A stretch of DNA of 64,000 bases from Hermetia illucens (GCF_905115235.1 NC_051850.1:25421010-25485009); one strand, 5' to 3'; shown: positions 33,787 to 44,779, counted from the stretch's first letter. The notes: a model not told the origin generated them from the letters alone. Numbers and translations are program-made.

Positions 33787-35118
33787 ATGAGTACAACACT
33801 AGGAAAAAAAACAAAAACCAAAAAAGCGGGGCCCCGTACCGCACCAAAACTGGTTAATCAGGCGGAGGCACGTCTCCGAATTACTGAAAGCCAGGTGACT
33901 ACACCCAAAAAGGGAGAAGTTGGGACGTCAAGCAGTGGATCCAAGGTGAGCATTGGTATACTGCGTGGACTACAGCCAACGAACACCACTGCTCAAAGAG
34001 CAGGGACTAGCAAAAGCACGTCTGAGATAAATATAACAGACGTCAGGAAGGAGACAGGTCTCAGTGGCGCCGGGGTTAAATGGTATCTGCGCTATCTGAA
34101 GGAAGGCCTGAAACCAGAAGACGCCCTTAAGAAGGCTCAGGACAGACCTAAGCCATCTCTACCGGAGCCGAGAAAGCAGGGAGCAGCAGAGATCAGCCCG
34201 CATGAAGGGAATGCTCCCAAAAAACCCAGACCTGAACCCACGGGAGGAGAAAACCCGGGCAGGTCAGGAGTGAAGGCAGGACCCAGGAAGCCCGGCATTA
34301 GCTATGCTAGTGCGGTCAAGGGCATTCGACTGGCCATACTGCCAAAAAGGTTTCCTGAGCAAATACTCACTCGGGAGGAACAGGAAATCATCGAAGAACT
34401 TGTCGTCAAGCAGATGATTAAGGGTTGGACGTCGAAACTGGTGTTCACCGGGATACGCTTTCGACCAGGCCTTATACTGGTGGACTGCGCCACGGAAGGT
34501 ACAGTAGAATGGGTTAGAACCATAATTCCTAGATTGCCAGGCTGGGAAGGGGTGGAACTGTCAACATGTGCTGGAGGTGATATACCAGGAGCCCACATGG
34601 TGACAGTTTTTCTCCCAAAGGCCGCGGCAATAGTAACAGAAGACCTCATGAGACTCCTAATTGCTCAGAACGAAGATCTCCTCCATACTCGACTATGGAG
34701 AGTCTCCAGAAGCAAGGTGGAGGGAAAGGGTAAACTCCTCACGATCGGGGTAGATGACCGATCCTTAGAGGCAATTAAACGTCGGAGTTGTCATATCAAC
34801 TACCGATTTGGCAACATACCCGTGCATGTGCACAAGGAAAAGCCAAGGAAAGAGACCTCGGAGGAGGCATCGGATGGAAAACTTACCGAGGTCCCTGAAG
34901 AAGTCGCGGAAGCCATAGAGGCGGAAAGAATGGGATCAACCAGGGAAATAGACCTGCTGCCCAGTGAAGAGCAGAAGCTGGACGACCTAGACCTAGGACT
35001 GCTAGGGCTGGGGGGGGGGACCGCGACGCGCAGGAAAGCGCCATGTAGGAGGAGGAGGGTGACACTCCGACAGTGGAGAAGAGCTCCAAACAATAACGGA
35101 GCCAATGGCCAGCACTAG
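33787..35118 (+). CDS. ORF1 protein of the LOA-like LINE (DUF4780-like domain)
   Basis: An intact 443-aa frame from ATG 33787. Residues 1-75 are basic and low complexity. About 75-120 has GLSGAGVKWYLRYLKEGLKPED, a short helical segment. From about 175 to 345 runs ISYASAVKGIRLAILPKRFP, LTREEQEIIEELVVKQMI, RFRPGLILVDCATEGTVEWV and GAHMVTVFLPKA, which looks like the insect DUF4780 domain; this is from memory, not a search. The C-terminus is acidic, then Arg-rich. No CCHC knuckles are present, unlike the R1-like ORF1. Presumed RNA-binding partner of ORF2. It overlaps the ORF2 start by 14 nt. A decayed homologue lies at 41100-42235. Confidence 0.8.
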   Translation: MSTTLGKKTKTKKAGPRTAPKLVNQAEARLRITESQVTTPKKGEVGTSSSGSKVSIGILRGLQPTNTTAQRAGTSKSTSEINITDVRKETGLSGAGVKWYLRYLKEGLKPEDALKKAQDRPKPSLPEPRKQGAAEISPHEGNAPKKPRPEPTGGENPGRSGVKAGPRKPGISYASAVKGIRLAILPKRFPEQILTREEQEIIEELVVKQMIKGWTSKLVFTGIRFRPGLILVDCATEGTVEWVRTIIPRLPGWEGVELSTCAGGDIPGAHMVTVFLPKAAAIVTEDLMRLLIAQNEDLLHTRLWRVSRSKVEGKGKLLTIGVDDRSLEAIKRRSCHINYRFGNIPVHVHKEKPRKETSEEASDGKLTEVPEEVAEAIEAERMGSTREIDLLPSEEQKLDDLDLGLLGLGGGTATRRKAPCRRRRVTLRQWRRAPNNNGANGQH

Positions 35119-38100
35119 GATAGCCCAGATAAACCTCCACCATGCGAGAGCTGCATCTGCAGTGATTGCAAGGGCAAATTCCAAGGAGAACATTGGAATA
35201 GTGCTGGCTCAGGAGCCCTGGGTGTACCGGGGGCAGATTCGCGGTCTGCAAGGAGACATGCAGGTAATTTGGGACTCCTCTTGTGAAAAACCAAGAGCTT
35301 GCATAATTCTCAACCGTAATTTAAAATACATATGTCTTTCAGAGTTCTTAACCGGGGACCTTGTGGCTATCCAAGTCTCATTGGAAGCCGGAGGAGCACT
35401 CGAGAGGTAGTTGTAGCATCGGGATACTTCCCAGGAGACGAGAGCCGGGCTCCACCGGAACAAGTCGCAAAGCTGACGGAGTATTGCGAGGAGAGGGCGT
35501 TACCACTTCTTCTCGGCTGCGATGCCAACGCCCACCACAAAGTGTGGGGAAGCAGTGACACTAATCGTAGAGGTGAGTACCTTCTCGAATTTATTCTTAG
35601 TAATAAGTTAGAAATATACAACGCAGGGAACACTCCAACATTTGTGACCAGCACCAGACAAGAGGTACTAGATATAACTCAAGGAAATACCCTAATGAAC
35701 GGGATGGTCAGGAATTGGAGGGTGTCGGATAAACCCTCAATGTCTGATCACAGGATAATCAGATTCGACATTGAGGGTAACTCCGAAACAAAAAGAATAA
35801 TAAGGAATCCCAAGAGAACGGATTTGGAATCCTACACAATGCACCTGAGCAACAACATTGCCCACCTTCAAGGGAGCGGTGACATCAGGAGCGAATTAGA
35901 ATTAGAAACGGTGGTGGAAGACCTCAACACAATCGTCATTGACGCATATGAGGCCAGCTGTCCGGCCAGGACAGTCAAGTCATCAAGGGATGTACCATGG
36001 TGGAACAGAAACTTAGCCAGAATGAGAACGGAGGTACGAAAACTCTTTAACCGGGCAAAACGAACCGGGGACTGGCGGAGGTATAAAAATGCACTGACTG
36101 CGTATAGCAACGCCATCAGGGAACCGAAACGGAACAGCTTTAGGGAATTCTGTGAAGGGATTGAACAGATCACAGAAGCAACCAGGCTGTACAAGGCTGT
36201 AGCCAAAGACGAGAGAATATCCTCTGTCTGCTTGAAAAAGGAAGATGGGACATTCACCGAGAATGAGGAGGACAGGGTACACCTGCTTCTCAGAACTCAT
36301 TTCCCGGGGTCCTACCCCTCGGCGGCAGGCGACAATAATCTGCCTGACACCCCAACAACGAATAAAAGGGGAAGGAAAGAGAGCTGGAAACTAGCAAAAG
36401 AGGTATGCTCAGAAGCTAGGCTAAGATGGGCTGGGCAGTGGGAGCCTTTCAACCAATGAAATCTCCCAGAGCAGATGGCATTTTCCCAGCACTTATCCAG
36501 AGAGGCCTAGGAATTATCTTAGAGTCTCTTCTGAGGGTGGTAAGGGGGAGCATAGCACTGGGTTACATACCAAGGGCATGGAGGCGGGCAAAAGTGGTCT
36601 TTATTCCGAAGGCGGGTAAAAAGGATCCTTTTCACCCTAAATCTTTCAGACCAATCTGCCTAACATCGTTCGTACTCAAAACGGTGGAGAAGGTCATATA
36701 CAACTATTATATATTATGATAGAACTAACGTTCTAAAGCGTAATCCCCTACATCACTGTCAACACGCCTACCGGGCAGGAAGGTCAACTGAAACTGCTCT
36801 GTATCAGCTGACAGAGGTACTACGGGACGCCATAGAAACTAAAGAAATTGCACTGTGCGCGTTTTTGGATATCGAAGGAGCATTCGACAACACATCGCAC
36901 ACAGAGATACAGGATGCCCTGAGCCGCAAAGGAGTGGGAAACACCCTGGCACTCTGGATGGGCAAAATGCTAGAAAGCAGACAAATAGAGGTACAAACAG
37001 GTACGAATTCTATTATCATGAACACCACTCAAGGCTGTCCACAGGGTGCAGTACTATCGCCGCTGATGTGGAGTATGGTAGTGGATGAACTCCTGGACGT
37101 GTTAACTAATACTGGAATACAAGTCCAGGGCTACACGGACGACATTGTTCTAATCTGTAGGGGCAAATATGAAGATACCCTATGTGATAGAATCCAAACT
37201 GGATTAAGGGTTACTAGTGCCTGGTGCAGGAAGGTAGGACTGCGGATCAACCCAACCAAAACCACCATAGTACCATTCACTAGGAGGCGTAAGCTGGATC
37301 ACCTGAAAGCCATAACATTACATGATATGGAGGTGAAACGAGAAACAGAGGTCAAATATTTGGGAATCACGCTAGACCAAAAATTACTCTGGAAGACACA
37401 TGTCGGAAACACTTGTCGGAAAGCCACGAGGGCTCTGATGACTTGCAGATCCATAGCAGGAAAAAAATGGGGTTGCAGCCCGAAGATACTACTTTGGATA
37501 TATACTGCAATAGTAAGACCAATGATTACCTATGGAGCGGTAATCTGGGCAGAAAGAACCCAACTCAGCACACAAGCCAGGGAATTACATAAGCTCCAAA
37601 GGCTGGCTTGCGTGTGTATCAGTGGGGCAATGAGGACATGCCCAACGGCATCCCTGGAGGTCCTTCTGGGATTAACCCCTCTCCATCTGCACATACAGAT
37701 GCAGTCAAGGAGATCAATATTCAGGATGGCCGGTAGCATGAGTGAGGCGGGGAGCTGCCTAAATCGAAGGAAGATTGATATCCTTTCTAGGCGGTATCCC
37801 GAATTACTGATACCAAGGGACAACATGACAACGATGTTTCACTTCGATAAGAAGTTTGAAACACATTGGAGTAACAAGGCAAACTGGGAGAGCGTGGCTG
37901 CGACATACGGCTTAAACCAGCAACTGATTACTTGGTACACTGACGGATCCCTCACAGCAGAGGGAGCGGGTGCCGGTGTCATTGGTCCAAGGAAAATGTA
38001 CTTTGAGCCAATGGGCAGGCACACTAGCATATTCCAGACGGAAATTTACGCCATAGACAAATGTGCCTCCTTTAATCTGCAAAGGAACTACAGGGGGCAG

Positions 38101-38760
38101 AACATAGCTATTCTCACCGATAGCCAAGCAGCGATCAAGGCACTTAGGTCCAACCAGGTGAACTCTAAACTGGTATGGGAATGCCTTGAGAGACTGAATA
38201 CACTCGGCTCGTCCAACAAGGTCTGGATACTTTGGGTTCCAGGCCATGCTGGGCTGAAAGGCAATGAGGCAACGGATGAACTAGCCAAGAAGGGTGCAGG
38301 AATGCCTTTACACGGGCCAGAACCCTTCTGTGGAATCGGAAACGGTTTCATGGCTATGAATCTAAGAAACGAAGAGAAACGGTTGAGGGAACTATATTGG
38401 GCGGGCCTACCAGGGATGGAGCAGTCCAGGGTGCTTATTGGGGGATACGAACCCATGCTCACAAAGGATTGCTTAAACCTCACCAAAAAGAACCTCCGAA
38501 TCATAGTGGGAATTCTCACTGGTCATTGTCGGCTGAACTACCACCTAGGGAAGCTGGGGATATCTACGGACACTGCCTGCAGGTTCTGTGAGGAGGAGGA
38601 CAAAACCTCTATGCACGTCCTGGGACAGTGTCCGGCACTTGTGCAAAGTAGGTCGATACATCTGGGAGAACACTTAATACCAGATGCAAAGCTGAAACTT
38701 CTGGAAGTGGGGAACATACTAAAGTTCCTAACGGTTACTGGCCTGCTTGAGATACTATGA
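35105..38760 (+). pseudogene. ORF2 of the LOA-like LINE: endonuclease, RT and RNase H (frameshifted)
   Basis: ATG 35105. Endonuclease: RIAQINLHHARAASAV, LAQEPWVYRGQIRG, LLGCDANAHHKVWGSS and KPSMSDHRIIRFDI (SDH). RT: RPICLTSFVLKTVEKVIYN, AYRAGRSTETALYQLTE, FLDIEGAFDNTSH, GCPQGAVLSPLMWSM and GYTDDIVLICRG, where Thr (37135-37137) replaces the usual Ala of YADD. RNase H from about 37930: WYTDGSLTAEGAGAGVIG, TEIYAID, LTDSQAAIKAL and WVPGHAGLKGNEATDELA, with catalytic D/E/D/D intact. The C-terminus has CRFCEEEDKTSMHVLGQC. Frame changes lie near 35400, 36440 and 36720-36860. Collinear with copies A and C. Confidence 0.88.
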
Positions 38761-38844
38761 TCAACAGGTACACTATAACCAGTAAAAGGGGCACAATAGT
38801 TCTTCAAGGACGCGGTGCGACTTTCCCTTAACAGAATAATAATA

Positions 38845-38857
38845 AACATCGGGTCGG
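38845..38857 (+). repeat. Right target-site duplication of LOA-like LINE copy B
   Basis: aacatcgggtcgg, identical to 28317-28329. Confidence 0.8.
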
Positions 38858-39265
38858 TTATAGTGTACCTATTAATCATAGTATCTCAAGCAAGCCTATA
38901 ACCGTCAGTAAGTTTAGTATGTTCCCCACTTCCAGATCTTTCAACTTTACATCTGGTGTTTTCCCAGATGCTTTAACCAAATTTGCACAAGTGCCGGACA
39001 CTGTCCCAGGACGTTTGTAGAGGTTTCATCACAATCCACACAAAACCCGCAGGCAGTGTCGTTAGATATACCTAGCTTCCCTACGTGATAGTTTAGCCGA
39101 TAGGGACCAGTGAGAATTAACACTATGATTCGGACGTTCTTTTTGATGAGGTTTAAGCAGTCCTTTGTGTACATGGGTTCGTATCCCCAAATAAGCACCC
39201 TGGACTGTGCCATCCCTTATAAGCCTGCCCAGTATAGTTCCCTCTACCAAATCTTTGAAAGGTCT
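38858..39265 (-). pseudogene. LOA-like LINE 3' fragment, copy D, inverted relative to copy B
   Basis: The minus strand matches plus 38385-38780. The protein frame at 39213-38947 has VLIWGYEPMYTKDCLNLIKKNVRIIV and HVLGQCPAL-like tail sequence (here TNVLGQCPALVQ). The 3' side begins at the ggttatagtgtacc that adjoins the copy B target duplication. It is 5'-truncated at about 39265, as usual for LINEs. Older than copy B, which landed at its 3' border. Confidence 0.85.
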
Positions 39266-39568
39266 AAATACTAGATTCCTATTGGATTAGATGTTTGTAA
39301 TTAAAATGAATGTAATTATAAGCTGGAGGACAGTACTCTGATTTTGAAGAAGAAACTCTACCATCTGCTGCCCTGGTATCATCTGGAGGTGGTGTTACAG
39401 CCCCCTTGGGGTACTTTAAATAATTTAATTATTCTAAGAGTTTCAATGTCAGTTCTCCATGAAGAAAGCATTAAATGGCTATATTTCTTATTTTGTAAAA
39501 TTTAGCAGTAAAAAGGACATGAGATTCAGGTCACGGAACTTTATTTAAAACTAATCCAAAAATCTAAT

Positions 39569-40013
39569 TTAGGCAGCAGCCTTCTTCTTCCAGATACCAC
39601 CATATCCCCAAGCTGGAGCATGATATCCATGAGCAACAACAGCTGGAGCATGGTAGCTTGAAACAACAGGAGCATGGTAGGCAGCAACAGCTGGAGCAGC
39701 GATGGCAGCGTGAGCAACAACTGGTGCGGCAACAACAGACTTAACTACTGGAGCAACATTGTAGGTAGAAACGACTGGGGCAGCAACGGCATGAGCTACA
39801 GCTGGGGCAACAACTGGAGCATGGTAAGCAGCAACAGCTGGAGCAGCGACGGCGTGTCCCCAACCGAGTCCACTGTATGGAGCGATGTAGCCAGCAGAAG
39901 CGGCACCAATTAAAGCAAGAGCCAAAACGACGAATTTCTATAATATTAAGGGCATACCATGTTAGTACACACTTTTCTGCAAAATTGGTGGTCTTTTAAT
40001 CAAATCTTACCAT
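39569..40013 (-). CDS. Ala/Val/Pro-rich secreted cuticle-type protein 3; CDS complement(join(39569..39937,40011..40013))
   Basis: 123 aa. The Met-only first exon is at 40013-40011, then a 73-nt GT-AG intron (40010-39938). Exon 2 starts KFVVLALALIGAASAG, a signal peptide cleaving near residues 17-18. Mature chain: YIAPYSGLGWGHAVAAPAV, then AAPV/AYHAPVV/STYNVAPVVKSVV repeats rich in His and Tyr, ending GYGGIWKKKAAA. It is nearly identical to the genes at 44287-44728 and 50561-51005, so the duplication is recent. Poly(A) signal on the minus strand at 39545-39540. Likely an extracellular matrix component of cuticle (CPLCA-like composition); tissue and stage cannot be told from sequence. Confidence 0.9.
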
Positions 40014-40069
40014 GTTGATGGTTCAGATTATCTCCTGGATGTGTGGATCCCGAATGATGTCTCTCTGAA

Positions 40070-40090
40070 ATTCGCGCGCGGTTTATATAT
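40070..40090 (-). promoter_or_regulatory. Core promoter of cuticle gene 3 (TATATAAA and TTTCAGA initiator)
   Basis: TATATAAA on the minus strand at 40090-40083, then ccgcgcgcgaat, then TTCAGAGAG near 40078-40070. ATG at 40013. The whole TATA-to-ATG stretch is conserved with genes 4 and 5. Confidence 0.8.
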
Positions 40091-40349
40091 CTGAGTACCA
40101 ACGGCGAGATGGGCTATCTTTTTGCCTATCTTGATTATTAACGTGGCGGAAAATGAAATCCATTAGATGACACTGAAGGCCATTTTCTATTTTCAATTCA
40201 AATGACTCTAAACTCTTAAATAAAAACTACGGTTTTTAGATAAATAAAACTCGTTCGTTTTACAACTAAATTTCTGGGTAACGCGAGTGCGTGCAATTTT
40301 TTTCCTATTTTCAATTCAAATCGATCTAGATTGAACACAAATTTTGATA

Positions 40350-41004
40350 TTTTGGAAGATGGAACCGGTCTTTTTTACGCCTAGGTTTGTAGGTAACACG
40401 GAATTCGTATATTTCTCTGTAACGAAACAAAAAAACTTGAAGAGGATGCGAGAACTCCATCAACGTTAATCCGAAGTAGAGCGAATTAGTAAAAGATACG
40501 TCAGCAACGTAGGTGACGCTGGTACTATGGAAATCGCGGAAGAATCTAGACTAATTTCTAACCAATTTCCCAAGATTACCTGCTTCTGAGGTGTACATAG
40601 GACGAAATTTAGATTTCTTCTCTTTCGAAAATGCAATTTGTATATGGTCCTTTCCAGTCCTTTGTTCTCACGCTATTGAACGGTATACCACTTGCAAAAT
40701 TTTAAGAAGGCAGTTGACTCGGTTGCGTTCCTTAATTTGACGGGTCAATAAGACAGAAGCTCAACGAATTCTGTAGAACGTGGGGAAAGAATAATGAGAG
40801 GATATTCAAAGGAAGAGAAACTTAAGGAACGAAGAGTAGAGTATTGCATTAAAAACTTGAAACGCTATATCTGGTTTATTGTATTTGAGATAGAAAATCA
40901 TAATCAATTTAAAGAGGAGAATGCGCTAAATTTAAAGGTTTAGGAATTTGAGGAAAAGGGCCAAAAACAACATCATCTCTATCCTTTGGTACAATGTTCA
41001 GGCT
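40350..41004. other. Intergenic, no gene recognised
   Basis: AT-rich DNA between the duplicated upstream block of gene 3 (to about 40340) and LINE copy C. Confidence 0.35.
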
Positions 41005-43300
41005 GCTAGGGTAGCCTCAGTTGGTAAGTTTGATCTTACTGTGTACCTGATGCTATGGCCCGGCTGACTTCCTAACCCCCCATGCTCGCCAATGAGTAGT
41101 AAAAATTAAAAACAAACAAACAAGACCCCGTACCGCACACAATCTGACCCAATATGTGGAGGCACATCTCTGAAACACTAAGAGCCAGGCGATTAATCTT
41201 AAAAAGCGAGAAATTGAGAAGTCAAGCAGTCAAGCCAAGGTTAAAATTGGCCTTCTACGTTGGCCGCAAGTAATAAAAGCCACTACTCAAAAGCGGGGAC
41301 AAGCAAAAGCACGTCAGGGACCAGTATATCAGACGTCAGGACGCAGACAAGCCTCAGTGGCACAGATGCTAAATGGTACCTGTGTTATCTGAAGACCAGA
41401 AAAGACCCTAAAATTGGTTCAGAGGGGACCTAAATCATCATTATAGGAGCCAACGAAGCGGGGAGCAGCGGAGATCAGTGCAGTGGCATGCTCACAGAAA
41501 ACTCAAACCTGAACCCGAGGGAGAAACGTATTAGATCAGCGGGGACCGTAGGAATCAGGAAGCCCTCCATCAGCTATGCTAGTGCGGTAAAGGGAGTTCA
41601 ACTGGCCATAATGCCAAAAGCATTTTTGAAACAGATACTCACCCGTGAGATATATAAGAAATTATCGGAGACCTTATCGTTAGGCAAATGTGCAAGGAAT
41701 GAAGTGCGAAACTCATGTTTACCGGCATCCGCTTTCGACCAGGTCATATACAGGTGCACTATGCGACGCAGGAGATAGCGAAATGACTTAGAATTATAGT
41801 CCCTAAATCGCCAGGTTGGAAAGGAGCAGAATTGTTGACATGTGTTGTGAATGATATACCAGGAGCATACACGGTGACAACGGTTCTTCCCAAGGTCGCA
41901 GCACTAGAGACGGAGGATCTTATGCGATTCAAAAATGCTCAGAATGATGATCGCCATACGCGATTATGAGGAATCCTCAGAAGAATAAACTTCAGCCAGG
42001 CAAGATACTTCGGGGAACATATAGGATGGAAAACCTAGAGAGGTCCCCAAAGGAGTCGCGAACGCCATAGAGGTTGAAGGGGCAGATCAAGCAGGAAAGT
42101 AGACCTACTGTCCAATTAGGAGGAGTAGCTGGACGGCCTGGACTTCATGTGGCCACTTACTTGCATGAGAGCGCTATATCGGAGGAGGAGAGTGATATCC
42201 CCGCAGAGGAGAAAAACTTTAAAACACTAATACTAATGAAGCAAATAGCTTGCACCAAGATAGCCCAGGTAAACCTAAACCAAGCAAGACCTGCATCTGC
42301 AGTGATTGCGGGGGCAATCTCTTAGGGCAACATTATAATAGTGCTGGCTCAAGAACCCCAGTTGCACCGAGGGCAGATTCGCTGTCTGCAAGGAGGAAGT
42401 ATGCAAGTAAGCTTCCATCAACACTAGACAAAACGCACGAGATATATATTTATCGAATACTATGATGAACAGGTGGTGGAAGGTATCGGATTATCACTCC
42501 ATGTACGATATAGAATATTCGGATTCGACATTGAAGGCAATTCTGAAATAAAAAGTACAATATGGAACGCATCTGAGGAACGACTGGCTCACCCACAAAG
42601 GGGCACTGCTATCAGCAGCGAACTGTGACTAGACATACAGAGATACGAGATGCCCTGATCCGCAAGGAAGTAGGAAACACCTTGGCTTTCTGTGTGGACA
42701 GAGTGTTAGAGACAACAAATACTAGAATACAAGTCCCATGTTACGCTGGCGACATTGCTTTAATCTATTGGGACAATTATGGAGCTTGAGTATAGAAACT
42801 AGGAGTTACTAGAGCCTGGTGCAGGAGGGTGGGGCTGAGTATCAATTCAGCCAAAAACACTGTAAACAGCTTAAGGTTGTTCACCTGAGACCCATTAGGT
42901 CACTTGACATGGCCCCTTCATCTGAATGAGTAACAGATGTCAAATATTTTGAATTACATAACGCCAAAAATTATTCTGGAAGACGCATGTTGGAAACACT
43001 TGTTAGTAAGTACGAGAGCTCTAATGATCTGCAGGTGCATAACAGGGAACAAATGGGGTTGCACCTCGGAGATACTAGTTTAGATATATATTCCGACAGC
43101 AAGGCCTATGATTGTTTATGCGGCGGTAATCTGGGCAGAAAGGACTTAACTCAGCAGAACAGCCAGGGAGTTACACAAACTTCAAAGATGTGCTTGGGTG
43201 TGCACCAGTCGGGGCAATGAAGACATATGCAACGGCAACCCTGGGGGTTCTCCTGTAATCAACTCCTCTCCATCTACACTTATAGATGCAGGCATGAAGT
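41005..43300 (+). pseudogene. Degraded LOA-like LINE, copy C (5' UTR, ORF1, pieces of ORF2; 3' end missing)
   Basis: 41008-41095 matches the 5' UTR of copy B, and 41100-42235 is decayed ORF1 (ISYASAVKGVQLAIMPKAF at 41570 is the best stretch). At 42238 the ORF2 start is readable (CTKIAQVNLNQARPASAVIAG). Then a deletion removes most of the endonuclease, resuming at the SDH-region equivalent (about 42475-42560). RT pieces follow to about 43295, equivalent to copy B 37700. RNase H and the 3' UTR are absent. It has many stops and frame changes and is the oldest-looking of the four copies. Loss of a LINE 3' end points to a later deletion. Confidence 0.8.
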
Positions 43301-43519
43301 TTATTGCAGAAATCTGGTAGACTCTACCATTTGCCTGAAGGCTAGTTAAAGTTTATAAGGTTGGGCCTCACTGGGCTATATACTGACGACTTTTAGGCAG
43401 ATTATGGTGAGATGCTTCCAGAAAATTCAAGGCAAAACTAAACCCAAAATTGGTAGGGCTCTAAGAAGAGAGTGAGAAGGGTATCGCACAGGCGTTGACT
43501 GAAAAGCATCTAGGCCCCA

Positions 43520-43860
43520 GTGTCAAACGGGCATAGCAGCATCAGATATAGTTGGTGATTTTATGTTACTGAAATATCGCCTGGATTCACGCCAATTAAA
43601 GACTATCGAGAAGTCAGCGCTGAATATATGGACATCCTTTCTATCGTTCAGTGACTTCGTCACAAAGTTGATAAACTCAAGCAAACTAGTTAGAGTTGAG
43701 CGTTTCGACTGAAATCCACGCTGGCCTTTGACAATAAAATGTCTAAAATGACACAAGGAGGAAAAGATAGATATTAGGCGGTAAATTTCGGCTCTGCAGT
43801 GTAAGAAACCATTTGATAGGGATCGATAAAAAATGATGCTCCTGCGAAATAATAGCCCTG
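43520..43860 (-). pseudogene. Jockey/CR1-like LINE RT fragment
   Basis: The minus frame 43756-43523 has QRGFQSKRSTLTSLLEFINFVTKSLN and HIFSADFS, the RT segment around motif A of Jockey/CR1-type LINEs (usual form: QHGF, RSTxTNLLEF, DFSKAFD). The FSIVFN in place of SKAFD shows decay. A short relic of about 340 bp. Confidence 0.65.
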
Positions 43861-44286
43861 GGAATAATAAATCTATTAGCGTATTGACTACTTAGCGTGG
43901 TGACTTGGATTGAACGTCCAATGAAAACCAACTCTGGTAGAACATCCAACGCTATGAAAAGCATCCGCATCCATCCATCCTTCGATTAGCTCAACCTCAT
44001 TAGAAAACTGCTAGTTAGGACTCTCCGAAGCTAACTTTTTGTGCAATTGAATAAGCGATGCGCGAGTATCAGGCTTAAAAATCGTTTGACTTCCGCTATT
44101 CTAAAATCCTGTTGGCAATTCTTCTGTCGTCACATGTCAATAGTTCATCTGATTTAAACACCCTTCTTCAATTATCCTGCATAAAGCCACCAGCGACCCA
44201 TTCTTGAGTTCTATCAGATAAAAGAGTAACAAGGACACGAAATTGAAGCCACAAAACTTTATTAAAATCTAATCCATAAATCTAAT

Positions 44287-44728
44287 TTAGGCAGCAGCCT
44301 TCTTCTTCCAAATACCATTATATCCCCAAGCTGGAGCATGGTATCCATGAGCAACAACAGCTGGAGCATGGTAGGTTGAAACAACAGGAGTATGGTAGGC
44401 AGCAACAGCTGGAGCAGCGACGGCAGCGTGAGCAACAACTGGGGCAGCAACGACAGATTTAACTACTGGAGCAACATTGTAGGTAGAAACGACTGGGGCA
44501 GCAACGGCGTGAGCTACAGCTGGGGCGACAACTGAAGCATGGTAAGCAGCAACAGCTGGAGCAGCGACAGCGTGTCCCCAACCGAGTCCACTGTATGGGG
44601 CGATGTAACCGGCTGAAGCGGCACCAATCAAAGCAAGAGCCAAAACGATGAATTTCTGTAACATTAAGGGCATACCGAATAAGTACACACTATTTCGCAA
44701 AGCTATCTTTTTTTCTAAATCTTACCAT
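44287..44728 (-). CDS. Ala/Val/Pro-rich secreted cuticle-type protein 4; CDS complement(join(44287..44655,44726..44728))
   Basis: 123 aa, with the same structure as gene 3: Met-only exon 1 (44728-44726), 70-nt intron (44725-44656) and exon 2 beginning KFIVLALALIGAASAG. The mature part differs from gene 3 by only a few residues, for example AYHASVV, AAVAAPA and GYNGIWKKKAAA. A longer in-frame reading upstream of the intron acceptor is intronic. Poly(A) signal on the minus strand at 44263-44258. It is head-to-head with gene 5, 5.8 kb away, with SINEs and a LINE in between. Predicted secreted structural cuticle protein. Confidence 0.9.
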
Positions 44729-44779
44729 GTTGATTGTTTAGATTATCGCTTGGATGTGTAAATCCCAAATGATATCTCT

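Larger units (their letters stand above)
28330..38844 (+). mobile_element. LOA-like LINE copy B, full length, interrupted by a nested R1-like LINE
   Basis: The element starts at 28330 (after the left target duplication) with about 130 bp of 5' UTR. It is interrupted by the R1-like insertion (28462-33487) and resumes at about 33505 with the rest of the 5' UTR. ORF1 (33787-35118), ORF2 (35105-38760) and a 3' UTR ending in aataataa at 38844 follow. Without the insert its length is about 5.5 kb, as expected for LOA-type elements with RNase H. The coding sequence is well preserved but has frame breaks in ORF2 and a changed RT active site, so it is not autonomous. It is clearly younger than copies A (1-2150) and C (41005-43300). 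Confidence 0.85.

Noticed and set aside
38385-39265. Twin priming for the inverted LOA-like pair
   Set aside because: Both arms contain the same 3' region, whereas twin priming inverts a more 5' segment. Copy B also has its own target duplication between the arms.
39541-39735. Leu/Gln-rich frames overlapping genes 3, 4 and 5 (also 44262-44450 and 50842-51030)
   Set aside because: They are shifted-frame readings of the Ala/Pro repeats (GCT/CCA codons) and carry no independent signals.
39674-39913. Ser/Trp/Asn-rich frames opposite the cuticle genes (also 50676-50900)
   Set aside because: Antisense shadows of the repeat-coding exons.
44656-44700. Start of cuticle gene 4 at 44700
   Set aside because: Those codons lie in the intron; splicing from ATG 44728-44726 restores the signal peptide as in genes 3 and 5.
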